Of a stretch of 64,000 bases of DNA, positions 34,771-42,334 are shown piece by piece. The DNA is taken from contig JACPNQ010000020.1 of the NCBI GenBank assembly GCA_016185425.1, positions 62,001 to 126,000 of the forward strand. Reading direction: 5' to 3'. Under the pieces are notes generated by a model. It was not told where the DNA came from and did no database searches. It was given only the letters and a program-made list of their open reading frames with translations. A program made the position numbers and the translations under genes. This DNA comes from Acidobacteriota bacterium (GTDB lineage Bacteria > Acidobacteriota > Terriglobia > Bryobacterales > Bryobacteraceae). The first letter of the stretch is position 1, and each line of letters begins with the position of its first letter.

Positions 34771-35010
34771 GGCTTTCGATTGAGAAAACGAAATTGGGGC
34801 GAGAATCGCTGCCTTGCTGGAAAATTCCCACGGCCAGCGCCCTTTGCTCGATCGTTTCGCACGGTGCGGAGTCAGTAGCCTGGACTAGTGGCTCGGGACG
34901 AAAACCGGCCGGCGCGAATGTTCTCCTAAAACAGGAAAACCGGCTGGTTCTCATCGCGGAGCCGTTTGGCGGCGGCGGCTCGAGTGTTTACATCGATCTG
35001 CCGTTTGATA
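34771..35010. other. Non-coding interval between mer operon and ankyrin gene
   Basis: I see no convincing gene, repeat or terminator in this stretch of 240 bp. Short open frames crossing it have no recognisable motif. It contains the upstream side of the mer promoter and the 3' flank of the ankyrin gene. Confidence 0.6.
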
Positions 35011-36246
35011 TTACGCAACGGCCCCTCGCTCCCGCAGCAGAGTCACCGTTCTCCTCTGGCTCGCACCGCCAAACAGCAGCGCATACCCCAGGGCCGTGCA
35101 CTCTACGATCTCACCCGGCCGCTCGTAGTCCCCGGGAAGCTTCACGCGAACGGCGAGGTCTGCGCCGCGCTCAACCAGTAGCTGCGTTACCGGCAATCCC
35201 CCATCGTCGAACTGTGTCACCGCATGGAAGATTGCCGTTTGCCCGCCGATGCCGGCCTCATCGACTGTTGCGCGGGCATTGACGTCGGCCCCACGGTCGA
35301 GGAGCAGAGCGGCCGCCGCAGCGTTGCCGTATTCCGCGGCCACATGCAAAAGCGTTCCTCCTCGAAGCAAGAGGAGACGTCCGCCAGTCTGGCCGCAATC
35401 GAGTTCTGAGAAACGCCTATTCACCAGTGCGGGATCAGCGCCAATCAGCTCCGCCAGGTCATCCAGTCGGCCGCGGAGCAGTGCCAGCACAGCCGGCGTG
35501 TCGTACCTGGTCTCGCCGCCGGCATCGAGAAGGACGTCGATGCAGGCGCTCAGCCGTTCCAGGGAACGCGCGTAACCCGCAATGGCGTAGTCGAGAGCCG
35601 TGCCCGGATAGGAATGACCGCTTATCTCATACCCATGGTCGCGACAGTTCGGATTCGCGCCGTGATCGAGAAGCCATTTAAGAGCGGCCGCGTCCAATGA
35701 CTCGCAAGGGGCAAAGAGGATGGGGAAATGTCCGTGCCACAGGGCGTTCACATCGGCGCCGTGGGACACCAGAACCTCCATCATCGGGATGCGATATCCA
35801 TTGAGCGCGGCCCGCATCAGCGGTCCGTCGCCCCCCTGGTGCACGTCCGATCCGTGCGCGAGCATCCATTCCGCCATGGCCAATCTCGCAGGACTGGGGT
35901 GTTCCCATGGCACGCGGCATTCGGCAACCCACGTCAGCGGCCCGTCTTTGCCGTAACCGAGTGGAGCAGCGTGCAGCGCCGGGTTGCGCGTCATCATGGC
36001 CTTGACGCGAACGATGTCGTTGGTGTCGATCGCCTGCTCGAGCTGCCCGATCTCTTTGAAGGAGTCGACGTGGGCCTTGAGCTTCGGCCAGCTCGCAAAC
36101 CCGTAGAGACGCGCGACCTGGAACTGCGCATCGGTGATCGTTGCCGCCGCGCCGGTCTTGAGCAGGTCCTTGGCCTGGTCCTTCAGGTGGCGGAGATTGG
36201 GACGGTCGGGAAGCGGGCGTGGCGCCGCTTGTGAATCAGTCGACAT
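35011..36246 (-). CDS. Ankyrin-repeat protein
   Basis: A 411-aa protein preceded by a strong AAGGAGG site with 5-nt spacing before the ATG at 36246. The N-terminal 100 residues contain a conserved HLKDQAKDLLKTG and YGFASWPKLKAHV region common to bacterial ankyrin proteins. From about residue 120 on there are degenerate ankyrin repeats: GPLMRAALNGYRIPMMEVLV, HGADVNALWHGHF, AALKWLLDHGANPNCR, GTLLHVAAEYGNAAAAALLL and DRGADVNARA. There is no signal peptide. Ankyrin repeats mediate protein binding; the partner is unknown. It is a single-gene unit. Confidence 0.88.
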   Translation of the reverse strand: MSTDSQAAPRPLPDRPNLRHLKDQAKDLLKTGAAATITDAQFQVARLYGFASWPKLKAHVDSFKEIGQLEQAIDTNDIVRVKAMMTRNPALHAAPLGYGKDGPLTWVAECRVPWEHPSPARLAMAEWMLAHGSDVHQGGDGPLMRAALNGYRIPMMEVLVSHGADVNALWHGHFPILFAPCESLDAAALKWLLDHGANPNCRDHGYEISGHSYPGTALDYAIAGYARSLERLSACIDVLLDAGGETRYDTPAVLALLRGRLDDLAELIGADPALVNRRFSELDCGQTGGRLLLLRGGTLLHVAAEYGNAAAAALLLDRGADVNARATVDEAGIGGQTAIFHAVTQFDDGGLPVTQLLVERGADLAVRVKLPGDYERPGEIVECTALGYALLFGGASQRRTVTLLRERGAVA

Positions 36247-36494
36247 AGCGACCTCCTTTCATCGAAGCGCCCGTTGTCCGCACATCGGGCTGAAAGAAGG
36301 TAGCGAAAACTGGATGCTGACAGGTGGGCTTCTACCCTTTCCGCGGACCGGATGCGTCCTTCACGCGAAGGAATACTATCATATTGCTCCGAGATCCAAG
36401 TCCGCCCCCGCGACACGGGGCGGCGGTTTGAAGCGCTCGCGTCCAGCGGGCGCTCGTGCAGCGCGAAAAGCCGGCTGTGATCTGCCAGTGGGTC
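36247..36494. other. Intergenic region between ankyrin gene and padR
   Basis: It holds the ankyrin gene's ribosome-binding site (36252-36258, minus strand) and should hold its promoter. The middle part has short GC-rich repeats but no gene or structured RNA I can support. The divergent padR promoter starts at 36495. Confidence 0.6.
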
Positions 36495-36546
36495 TTGACA
36501 ACAATACATGCGTGGCGCATATACTAACCCATACTATATGCGCCAC
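36495..36546 (+). promoter_or_regulatory. padR promoter with long perfect inverted-repeat operator
   Basis: A -35 TTGACA (36495-36500) and a possible -10 TATACT (36520-36525) have a 19-bp spacer. A perfect 12-bp inverted repeat, GTGGCGCATATA (36512-36523) and TATATGCGCCAC (36535-36546), has an 11-bp centre and covers the -10 box and probable start site. PadR regulators repress from such dyads, so autoregulation is expected. Confidence 0.75.
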
Positions 36547-36590
36547 ACATGGAACACATTAAATCAGGGCTGGGGAGGTATCTAGCCGAA

Positions 36591-36950
36591 ATGGATCGAG
36601 ACCGCGGGATAGACAAATACCTGCCGCTGCGGCGGGTCGAGTTTCACATCCTCCTTAGTCTTGTGGCCGGCGAACGGCACGGCTATGGAATCATTCAGGA
36701 GATCGAGGCGCGGGGCGAAACGTCGGTCCCTGACGTAGGGACGATGTACCGTGCCCTGGCACGCATGGCGGAGAGCGGGCTGATTGAGGCCGCGCCTCGC
36801 CGGCCGGCGCCCGATACCGGCGACGAGCGCCGAAACTACTACCGCATTACGGCCCTGGGAAGGCGCGTTGCGCGCGCGGAGGCGCAACGCCTGGAACTGT
36901 TGACGCAGGCAGCGCGCCTTGGCGGCCTGCTGCCGAAGGAGGTCAAATGA
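36591..36950 (+). CDS. PadR-family transcriptional regulator
   Basis: A 119-aa winged-helix repressor. I prefer the ATG at 36591, which follows GGGGAGG (36572-36578) and gives a normal PadR N-terminus. An upstream ATG at 36549 would add 14 residues and lie against the operator. Signatures are PLRRVEFHILLSLVAGERHG, YGIIQEIEARG, DVGTMYRALARMAESGLIEA and ERRNYYRITALGRRVARAEA. PadR proteins of this type control the ADOP permease or other efflux gene next to them. It is coupled by a 4-nt overlap to the permease fragment downstream, and its operator is described separately. Confidence 0.85.
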   Translation: MDRDRGIDKYLPLRRVEFHILLSLVAGERHGYGIIQEIEARGETSVPDVGTMYRALARMAESGLIEAAPRRPAPDTGDERRNYYRITALGRRVARAEAQRLELLTQAARLGGLLPKEVK

Positions 36951-37480
36951 TGCGCAATCGGATGCTCAACATGTCGGAGCGCTGGTTCAGGCTCCTGCAG
37001 CGTCTCTATCCGCCTGACTTCCGCGACGACATGAGCAACGCGGTGGTCGAGGCGTACATGGATCGCGCCCGCGACGTCCTAAAATCCGGCGGGAGGATCC
37101 GCCTCGTAGCCCTTTGGGTCCGCGCGCTCGTCGACTCGATGCACAACGGCCCCGCCGAGCGGGCGCGGCCGGCGGCCTCCTGGCGGCGCGCTGGCAATTG
37201 GGGCCGCGATATCGAACTCGTCAGACGGCGAATAGTGCGCTCTCCGATCTTTGCCGCAACGACGATCGGCACGCTGACCATCGGGCTTGGCATGTTCGCC
37301 GTGGTGTATACGGCCGTGCAGAAGATTCTGATTGACCCGATGCCCTACAAGGACCCCGGCGACCTGTACTACGTCTGGCGCGACTACGGACCCATCGCCG
37401 ATCTCAAACGCGGCGCACTGGCCGGAACAGACATCGCCGAACGGCCGAAAACGAACGCCGTCATCGAGGGCGCCGCTGGC
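36947..37480 (+). pseudogene. N-terminal remnant of an ADOP-type ABC permease
   Basis: The frame begins at the ATG at 36947 overlapping padR and matches the N-terminus of acidobacterial ADOP permeases: an alpha-helical region (WFRLLQRLYPPDFRDDMSNA) typical of the family, a first membrane segment (GTLTIGLGMFAVVYTAV), then PYKDPGDLYYVWRDYGPIAD and TDIAE. Similarity stops after about 177 residues at VIEGAAG. A full ADOP protein has about 800 residues. The frame runs on for another 110 codons with unrelated sequence antisense to the Rpn-family gene. The rest of the permease is not found elsewhere in the window. The breakpoint at about 37480 is approximate. Confidence 0.8.
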
Positions 37481-37519
37481 AGGCGTTGTTTAGCAACGGG
37501 GGCAAGGAAAGTGCCTCCC

Positions 37520-37543
37520 AAACAATCCTTCGCAGGATTGTTT
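37520..37543. repeat. Perfect 10-bp stem hairpin near the permease breakpoint
   Basis: Arms 37520-37529 and 37534-37543 (AAACAATCCT and its complement) enclose a 4-nt loop. It lies about 50 bp past the stop of the minus-strand Rpn-family gene and 40 bp from the ADOP breakpoint. It may be the terminator of the Rpn gene or mark one end of the inserted DNA. Confidence 0.5.
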
Positions 37544-37593
37544 AGGAAAAATGGCGTCCTGATGAATGGCTGGTTACCAGCGGCCCACAGCGG

Positions 37594-38466
37594 CTATTGC
37601 AGGCAGTCTTCCAGGGAAACAGCCGTGAGCACCCGTATAGCCCACTGGTTCAAGGTCTCAACATTGGCGTTCGTGAGGCGGTCTACGGCCCACGCCGGGA
37701 GGGCGCCGAATTTCGCGGTAAGTAAGTGGGTCAAAATCTCGGCGGCACCGCGTTTTTCACCTCTCTGCTCACCTCTTTGCTCACCCTTCTTCTCGCCCTT
37801 CTCCATGATCCACTGATAGAAGTAGGAGTCCTGGATAATCTCTTCCGTCGTCATATGCGCCAGCCTCTCCTCGAACAACTCTTTTTTACCATATCGAAGC
37901 CCCATTAACAGCGCCATTTGCGCCGTCAACCCCGCTTGCCCCGACCGCGCCAGAATACTCGCGGCTTCTTCGAGATCGCGCTCCTCCGTCCGCATCAGCG
38001 CCGTCCAGGGCACCAGCGACAAGCGCCGCAGCCGTAGAATGCGCTGCGCCGGGATACGCCATAACCGTACCGGCCGCAGTCGGACGCGTGAGCCGTAATC
38101 CCCGAACCGGCTCTCCAGAAACCGCGGCAGCCGGTCCGGCACTCCGTTCTCGGTCAACAGCAGCAGGTAGCTCCGGCACGCCAGTTTATGTTTGGCGATG
38201 ATCGCCCGCACATACTCCGCCTGGCGCTCCAGGACATCCGTTCGGTATCGCGAAACGGCTTCAAAATGAATGAGAAATTCATCCCCGTTCTGCCGGCATC
38301 GATACAGGTTATCGACGCGCAAAGTAGGAAGGTTCAGCTCCCGGTCGGCGGGCTCGACTTCGATCTCCGCCTCCAGCGGTATCCCGGCAAAGGCCGCCAG
38401 CGCCGCGCGCGGATCGTCGTCGGCAAGTAGTTTGAAGGATTGATCGTAAGGCTGCGGCACGCTCAA
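37594..38466 (-). CDS. Rpn-family recombination-promoting nuclease/putative transposase with DUF4351-like C-terminus
   Basis: A 290-aa protein starting at a TTG at 38466 (or the GTG at 38460). It has the PD-(D/E)XK-type Rpn fold: MSVPQPYDQSFKLLADDDPR at the N-terminus, VDNLYRCRQNGDEFLIHFEA with the conserved Asp and Glu, and ERQAEYVRAIIAKHKL. A helical region leads to a tandem repeat of GEK/RG and GEQRG units (about 222-238) and a DUF4351-like tail (AEILTHLLTAKFGALPAW). Rpn proteins are DNA nucleases that promote recombination and occur as scattered, probably mobile genes. It lies where the ADOP gene is truncated, so its insertion may have caused the loss. Confidence 0.8.
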   Translation of the reverse strand: MSVPQPYDQSFKLLADDDPRAALAAFAGIPLEAEIEVEPADRELNLPTLRVDNLYRCRQNGDEFLIHFEAVSRYRTDVLERQAEYVRAIIAKHKLACRSYLLLLTENGVPDRLPRFLESRFGDYGSRVRLRPVRLWRIPAQRILRLRRLSLVPWTALMRTEERDLEEAASILARSGQAGLTAQMALLMGLRYGKKELFEERLAHMTTEEIIQDSYFYQWIMEKGEKKGEQRGEQRGEKRGAAEILTHLLTAKFGALPAWAVDRLTNANVETLNQWAIRVLTAVSLEDCLQ

Positions 38467-38838
38467 AACGGTAGTGCCTGCGCGTCGCCGAAATTCTCAG
38501 GAATATCGACATCGCGCCGGGAAGTTTCCGTCATTGCCGCCGTCAAATACGCGGCCCACCGGAATGACCACGCCATCCTCGGAGCCTCGTGAAGTTCTCG
38601 TCCACAACCAACATGGCCGCTGCCACTGATATGCCAAAATCCGGCACCAAGATGTCGGCACCCGCGGCGTCCTGGAGCGAAGGCGCGGCTCATCTGTATG
38701 TGTTTGGGGAATTGCAGAACGAAGGCGTTTCTTGCCGCGGTGGAAAGCCGTGGCAGAAGATAAAGTGGAGTAATTCACGTGCGTTTGGCTTACTGCGTGA
38801 GTGATTCGACATGCTCAAACGATTTTGAATTGTACCCG
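38467..38838. other. Gene-poor interval between the Rpn gene and the MFS gene
   Basis: About 370 bp with short open frames on both strands, none with a motif I recognise and none preceded by a good ribosome site. It may be debris from rearrangement at the Rpn insertion. No clear terminal repeat was found. Confidence 0.5.
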
Positions 38839-40030
38839 GTGAAAAACAATCCCTCTACGAGTCCCGGCCCGCCTTCCGGCGTCGCGTTCCGGTTCGTGCT
38901 GACGATGGGCATCGTCAATTTATTCGCCGACACTACCTATGAGGGCGGCTCCAGCATCAATGGTCCTTTTCTCGGCTCCCTGGGCGCTAGCGCGGCGGCA
39001 ATCGGCGTTGTTGCGGGACTGGGTGAGTTGCTTGGATATAGCCTGCGCGCTGTCTCCGGCTACATCGCCGATAAAACCGGCAGGCACTGGCTCATCACGT
39101 TCATCGGATATAGCATCAACCTGCTTGCAGTCCCGGCGATGGCCCTTGTCCATTCCTGGCAGGCCGCCGGCCGCGCTGGTACTCGCCGAACGCATCGGAC
39201 GTGCCATCCGAAAACCTACTGTCGAAGCCATGCTCTCCTATTCGACCGGCACGCTCGGGAAGGGTTGGGTCTATGGACTGAACACCGCTCTGGATGAAAC
39301 CGGGGCGACGATTGGCCCGCTTCTGATCGCATTGATTCTGTTTCTCAAGCACGACTACCGGACCGCTTATGCGATGCTCCTCATCTCCTCGCTGCTGGCG
39401 CTTTCCTCGCTCGCTGCTGCTCGCCTTGTTTTTCCGCTTCCATCGCGGCTGGAAGAAGGAGCCAAGACGCAAGCAAAGGGATTCACGACCGGCTATCGGC
39501 TCTACATGGTTGCGGGAGCGCTTTTCGCGGCGGGCCTGATGAGCTTCGAATTTGTCTCCTACCATCTCTCCAACGCCGGAATTGTCACACGGCATTGGAT
39601 ACCGGTCTTTCTTGCGATTTCTACTGCTATGGGAGTGATTGCCAGCCTTGTGCTCGGCAGGCTTTATGATCGGATCGGGATCTGGGTCGTTGTCGCCGCC
39701 GTTTGTCTCAGCGCTTCTTTCGCGCCCCTGATTTTTCTTGGCGGCTTCTGGATATCGCTTGCCGGTTTGCTTCTGTGGGGAATCGGATATGCCACCCAGG
39801 ATACGCTCCTCAAAGCTCTGATCGCGGGCGTGATGCCGGAAGGCCGGCGGAATATGGCCTTCGGTGTCTTCTATCTTGGGTACGGCGCTGGATGGCTGCT
39901 TGGAAGCGTAACGGCGGGTCTTCTTTATGACTACTCGCGTCCGGCGCTCATCGTGTTCTCAGTCGCGGCGCAACTTGCCTCTGTGCCATTTTTCATCCTG
40001 GGCGCACGAAGCGCGCCGGACGGCCGCTAA
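38839..40030 (+). pseudogene. MFS transporter gene with a single-base frameshift
   Basis: Two overlapping frames together encode one major facilitator protein of about 400 residues. The first (GTG start near 38839) carries the first membrane helices: FVLTMGIVNLFADTTYEGGS, GASAAAIGVVAGLGELLGYS and DKTGRHWLITFIGYSINLLA. The second takes over near 39169 with AALVLAERIGRAIRKPTVEA and continues through seven or more further helices to 40030. Removing one G near 39169-39170 (within a GCCGCCGGCCGCG run) joins both into a continuous protein. The GC-rich site makes a sequencing error as likely as a real frameshift. The family includes sugar and drug transporters; the substrate is unknown. Confidence 0.78.
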
Positions 40031-40177
40031 TCTCGGGCGCGGGTCCTTCTAATTTGTGGCGGCGGCACTCGACCTGCCGCGGATGGAACATTTTTAAAGT
40101 CCCCGCGACCTCCAGGTTTCCGATCCGCCCGGGCATTTACTTGATCCCTGAATCCTGCTCATGCTGAAGGTATCGCG
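40031..40177. other. Interval with no recognised feature
   Basis: Together with 40316-40626, this sequence between the MFS gene and the terminase cassette shows no gene I can support. The part from about 40470 on is visibly richer in A and T than its surroundings and may form a leader for the downstream cassette. Confidence 0.5.
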
Positions 40178-40315
40178 ATGATTGCTTCGGCCGTCCTTGC
40201 ACTGTTCCTTGCGCCAGTCGCGGAGGCTCGGTTCCCCGCGCCTCCGCTCGAGCTCGATCTGTTCATGCCGGTCCCGGAACAGAATCCGCTGGCAAACCAC
40301 TGCGGCGTCGGTTGA
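40178..40315 (+). pseudogene. 5' remnant of a cytochrome c peroxidase-like gene
   Basis: An ATG at 40178, with GAAGG 8 nt upstream, opens a 45-codon frame: signal peptide MIASAVLALFLAPVAEA, then a segment with ELDLFMPVPEQNPL that closely resembles the first mature residues of di-haem cytochrome c peroxidases (LDLYMPxPEDNPLT). Similarity stops after NPL, and the frame ends at TGA 40313-40315. No CXXCH follows in any frame. It is probably the stump of a gene cut off near 40290 when new DNA arrived downstream. Confidence 0.55.
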
Positions 40316-40626
40316 TCGAACGAAACAGGCAGCCGGCATTGCGACCTTAAACGGTTCTATCGTGCAATACAGATACGAGACCGTCCATGTCCGGCTCGAG
40401 CCGAAGGCCCCAACGTGCCTGCCTCGGCTGATTTCCCGCGGGGAATGCTCTTCCACGCACATTAACAATCCTTATTTACAGCTCTAGAAAATAAATGTAT
40501 CTCCCCCACAATCAATACGATACAAGGAATTCCAAACAACACCCCGATCCGTTTTCCCCAACCAATCTGCTACTAATCGTATAGGGTTGCGCAACGCGCA
40601 CTCTGTTCGGGAACCATACAAATTAA

Positions 40627-40674
40627 GCGAAGGCCTCTCCAGCCACTTCGGCCGGAGAGGCCTTCGCATTTTTT
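40627..40674 (+). terminator. Strong rho-independent terminator upstream of the terminase cassette
   Basis: A perfect 14-bp stem (GCGAAGGCCTCTCC at 40627-40640, complement at 40654-40667) with a 13-nt loop is followed directly by ATTTTTT (40668-40674). It terminates plus-strand transcription 39 bp before the start of the next gene. No complete plus-strand gene precedes it, so it either blocks read-through into the cassette or acts as an attenuator in its leader. Confidence 0.88.
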
Positions 40675-40712
40675 GTCTCGAAAAAACCAAAAAAACGAAC
40701 GAGGCCAGAACC

Positions 40713-41471
40713 ATGACCAAGGAAGATAAAGCAAAAATCGCCCGCGAAAACGGAGCCAAGTCCAAAGGCCCAACCACGCAGGCAGGCAAAGACCGTTCCC
40801 GCGCCAACGGCCTCGTCCACGGCCGCCGCGCCCAAACCCTTCGCCATCTCGCCGAACCCCACCCGGCCGTCCTCTGCTCGGAAAACGGCCGCGCCTACTT
40901 CAAACTCTTCAACGACCTCATCGCCTTCTACCGCCCCATCGGCCCAGTCGCCCTCGACATCGTCCGCGAAATCGCCTCCGCCCGTTGGGAAATGACGCGC
41001 CTCCAGCTCATCAAAACCTCCTCCTGGAACCGTCAATTCATTCGCGAAAAACACAAGGACCATAACCTCCCCGAGGAGCTCGTCCCCATCGAATGCGCCA
41101 TCAATGTCTCCAACAATCTCGTCAGGTCCGATGCCACCTACAACTCCGCCATCGACCGCCTGCTCGGCCGCATCGCCAGGCTCGAACGCCGCCTCCGCTA
41201 CGTTAGTCTCAATTTCCCCAGTCTCGGCGCCCAGATCGCCTCATGCGAAGACGAAGCGAAACACTACGACCGAACCGGCGGCGAACCAACGCAACCCGTG
41301 GAAGACACACAACCGGTCGAAAAAAACGAGTTGCCTCTCGTCACCGACGACGGCTCGGAATCGGTCCGGCAGGCATATCAGTACTTCTTCCCCGGACGCG
41401 AGCTCATCGTCGTCGAACGCACCGAAACTGCCGGCGAGAACGAAGACGAGCACTCAACGAAACCCAACTAA
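40713..41471 (+). CDS. Terminase-associated protein of unknown function (possible small-terminase-like adaptor)
   Basis: The ATG at 40713 gives 252 aa. The basic N-terminus has RENGAKSKGPTTQAGKDRSR followed by ANGLVHGRRA. I know this GAKSxGPxTxxGKxRSxxNxxxHG-type motif from many acidobacterial and phage-associated proteins, where it probably binds DNA or RNA. The middle (about 60-165) is helical with LVRSDATYNSAIDRLLGRIA. The tail is acidic. It is followed 9 nt later by an ATPase-only terminase gene, so it may be its partner. No enzymatic motif is visible. The codon pattern matches the neighbours. Confidence 0.7.
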   Translation: MTKEDKAKIARENGAKSKGPTTQAGKDRSRANGLVHGRRAQTLRHLAEPHPAVLCSENGRAYFKLFNDLIAFYRPIGPVALDIVREIASARWEMTRLQLIKTSSWNRQFIREKHKDHNLPEELVPIECAINVSNNLVRSDATYNSAIDRLLGRIARLERRLRYVSLNFPSLGAQIASCEDEAKHYDRTGGEPTQPVEDTQPVEKNELPLVTDDGSESVRQAYQYFFPGRELIVVERTETAGENEDEHSTKPN

Positions 41472-41480
41472 GGACGCACC

Positions 41481-42323
41481 ATGCCCAGCTTCTGGACCAT
41501 CAACGACGAGCCATCCGGCGAACTGCTCTATAACTCCGCCTGGGGTGCCCCCGCGCGTCCGGACGCAGCCGAAACCGCCGGGCCCGTCAAGCTACCCAAG
41601 CTCTCCCAGTGGGCGGAGGAACAGTTTAACTTCAAACCCACCACGATCCAGAAGCGCGTACTCGACACCGGCACCAAGCGCCTCATCCTCTGCTGCAATC
41701 GCCAGTGGGGCAAGAGCACCGTCATCGCTCTCAAAGCGCTCCACCACGCCATCCAGCACCCTAACTCCAGCATCGTCGTCATCTCGCGCACGGAACGCCA
41801 GGGTGGCCTGCTCATCCAAAAAGCCATCGACTTCGCCACTCTCACCGGTCGCCCGCCGAAGCGCGTCCGTGGCTACGAGCACTCGCTCCAACTGCCCAAC
41901 GGCGCGCGCATCTACGCTATCGCCCACTCCACCCAGTCCGGGCCCGGCCGCACCGCCGACGTGCTCATCTTCGACGAAGCGGCCATCGTCCACGACACCG
42001 TCTTCTCGCTCGCCCTGCCCTTCGTCGCCCGCACCGGCGGCGCTGTCTGGCTGCTGTCGACACCCCGCGGCCAGACCGGATTCTTCTATAACCTTTGGCA
42101 CGACAAAGACCCGCAGTGGACCCGCGTCCTGTCGACAGTCGACGACTGCCCCGACATACCCAAAGAGTTCATCGAGCTGCATCGAAAGGGAGCGCCGCAG
42201 TTGTTCCGGCAGGAATTCTACTGTGAGTTCACCCCGGCCCCCGGCCGGCTCATCTCCCGCGAACGCCTGCAGCAAATGTACGACCCGAGCCTCAACAGCC
42301 GAATGCTGCCGCCGCTCAAATAA
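41481..42323 (+). CDS. Terminase large subunit-like ATPase lacking the nuclease domain
   Basis: A 280-aa protein with the terminase ATPase order: adenine/Q-motif region FNFKPTTIQKRVL (50-62), Walker A CNRQWGKST (72-80), a loop SRTERQGGLLIQKAI, Walker B VLIFDEAA (161-168) with D165 and E166, and coupling motif LLSTPRG (191-197). Phage large terminases have 450-600 residues with a C-terminal RNase-H-like nuclease; here the protein stops at the junction before it. The ATPase core is intact, so it could translocate or remodel DNA but not cut it. It lies between the DNA-binding-like protein and a patatin gene, with 9- and 11-nt gaps. No portal, capsid or protease genes are near. Confidence 0.85.
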   Translation: MPSFWTINDEPSGELLYNSAWGAPARPDAAETAGPVKLPKLSQWAEEQFNFKPTTIQKRVLDTGTKRLILCCNRQWGKSTVIALKALHHAIQHPNSSIVVISRTERQGGLLIQKAIDFATLTGRPPKRVRGYEHSLQLPNGARIYAIAHSTQSGPGRTADVLIFDEAAIVHDTVFSLALPFVARTGGAVWLLSTPRGQTGFFYNLWHDKDPQWTRVLSTVDDCPDIPKEFIELHRKGAPQLFRQEFYCEFTPAPGRLISRERLQQMYDPSLNSRMLPPLK

Positions 42324-42334
42324 AGAACTGTATT

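Noticed and set aside
34794..35282. Plus-strand frame of 162 codons opposite the end of the ankyrin gene
   Set aside because: It has no ribosome site or motif and mostly overlaps the ankyrin coding sequence in antisense.
38589..38804. Short plus-strand frame before the MFS gene
   Set aside because: It is 71 codons without a recognisable motif or good ribosome site, in a region that looks rearranged.
40713..42323. Prophage remnant
   Set aside because: Only terminase-like functions are present; there are no portal, capsid, tail, lysis or integrase genes, and the ATPase gene ends cleanly before the nuclease domain.
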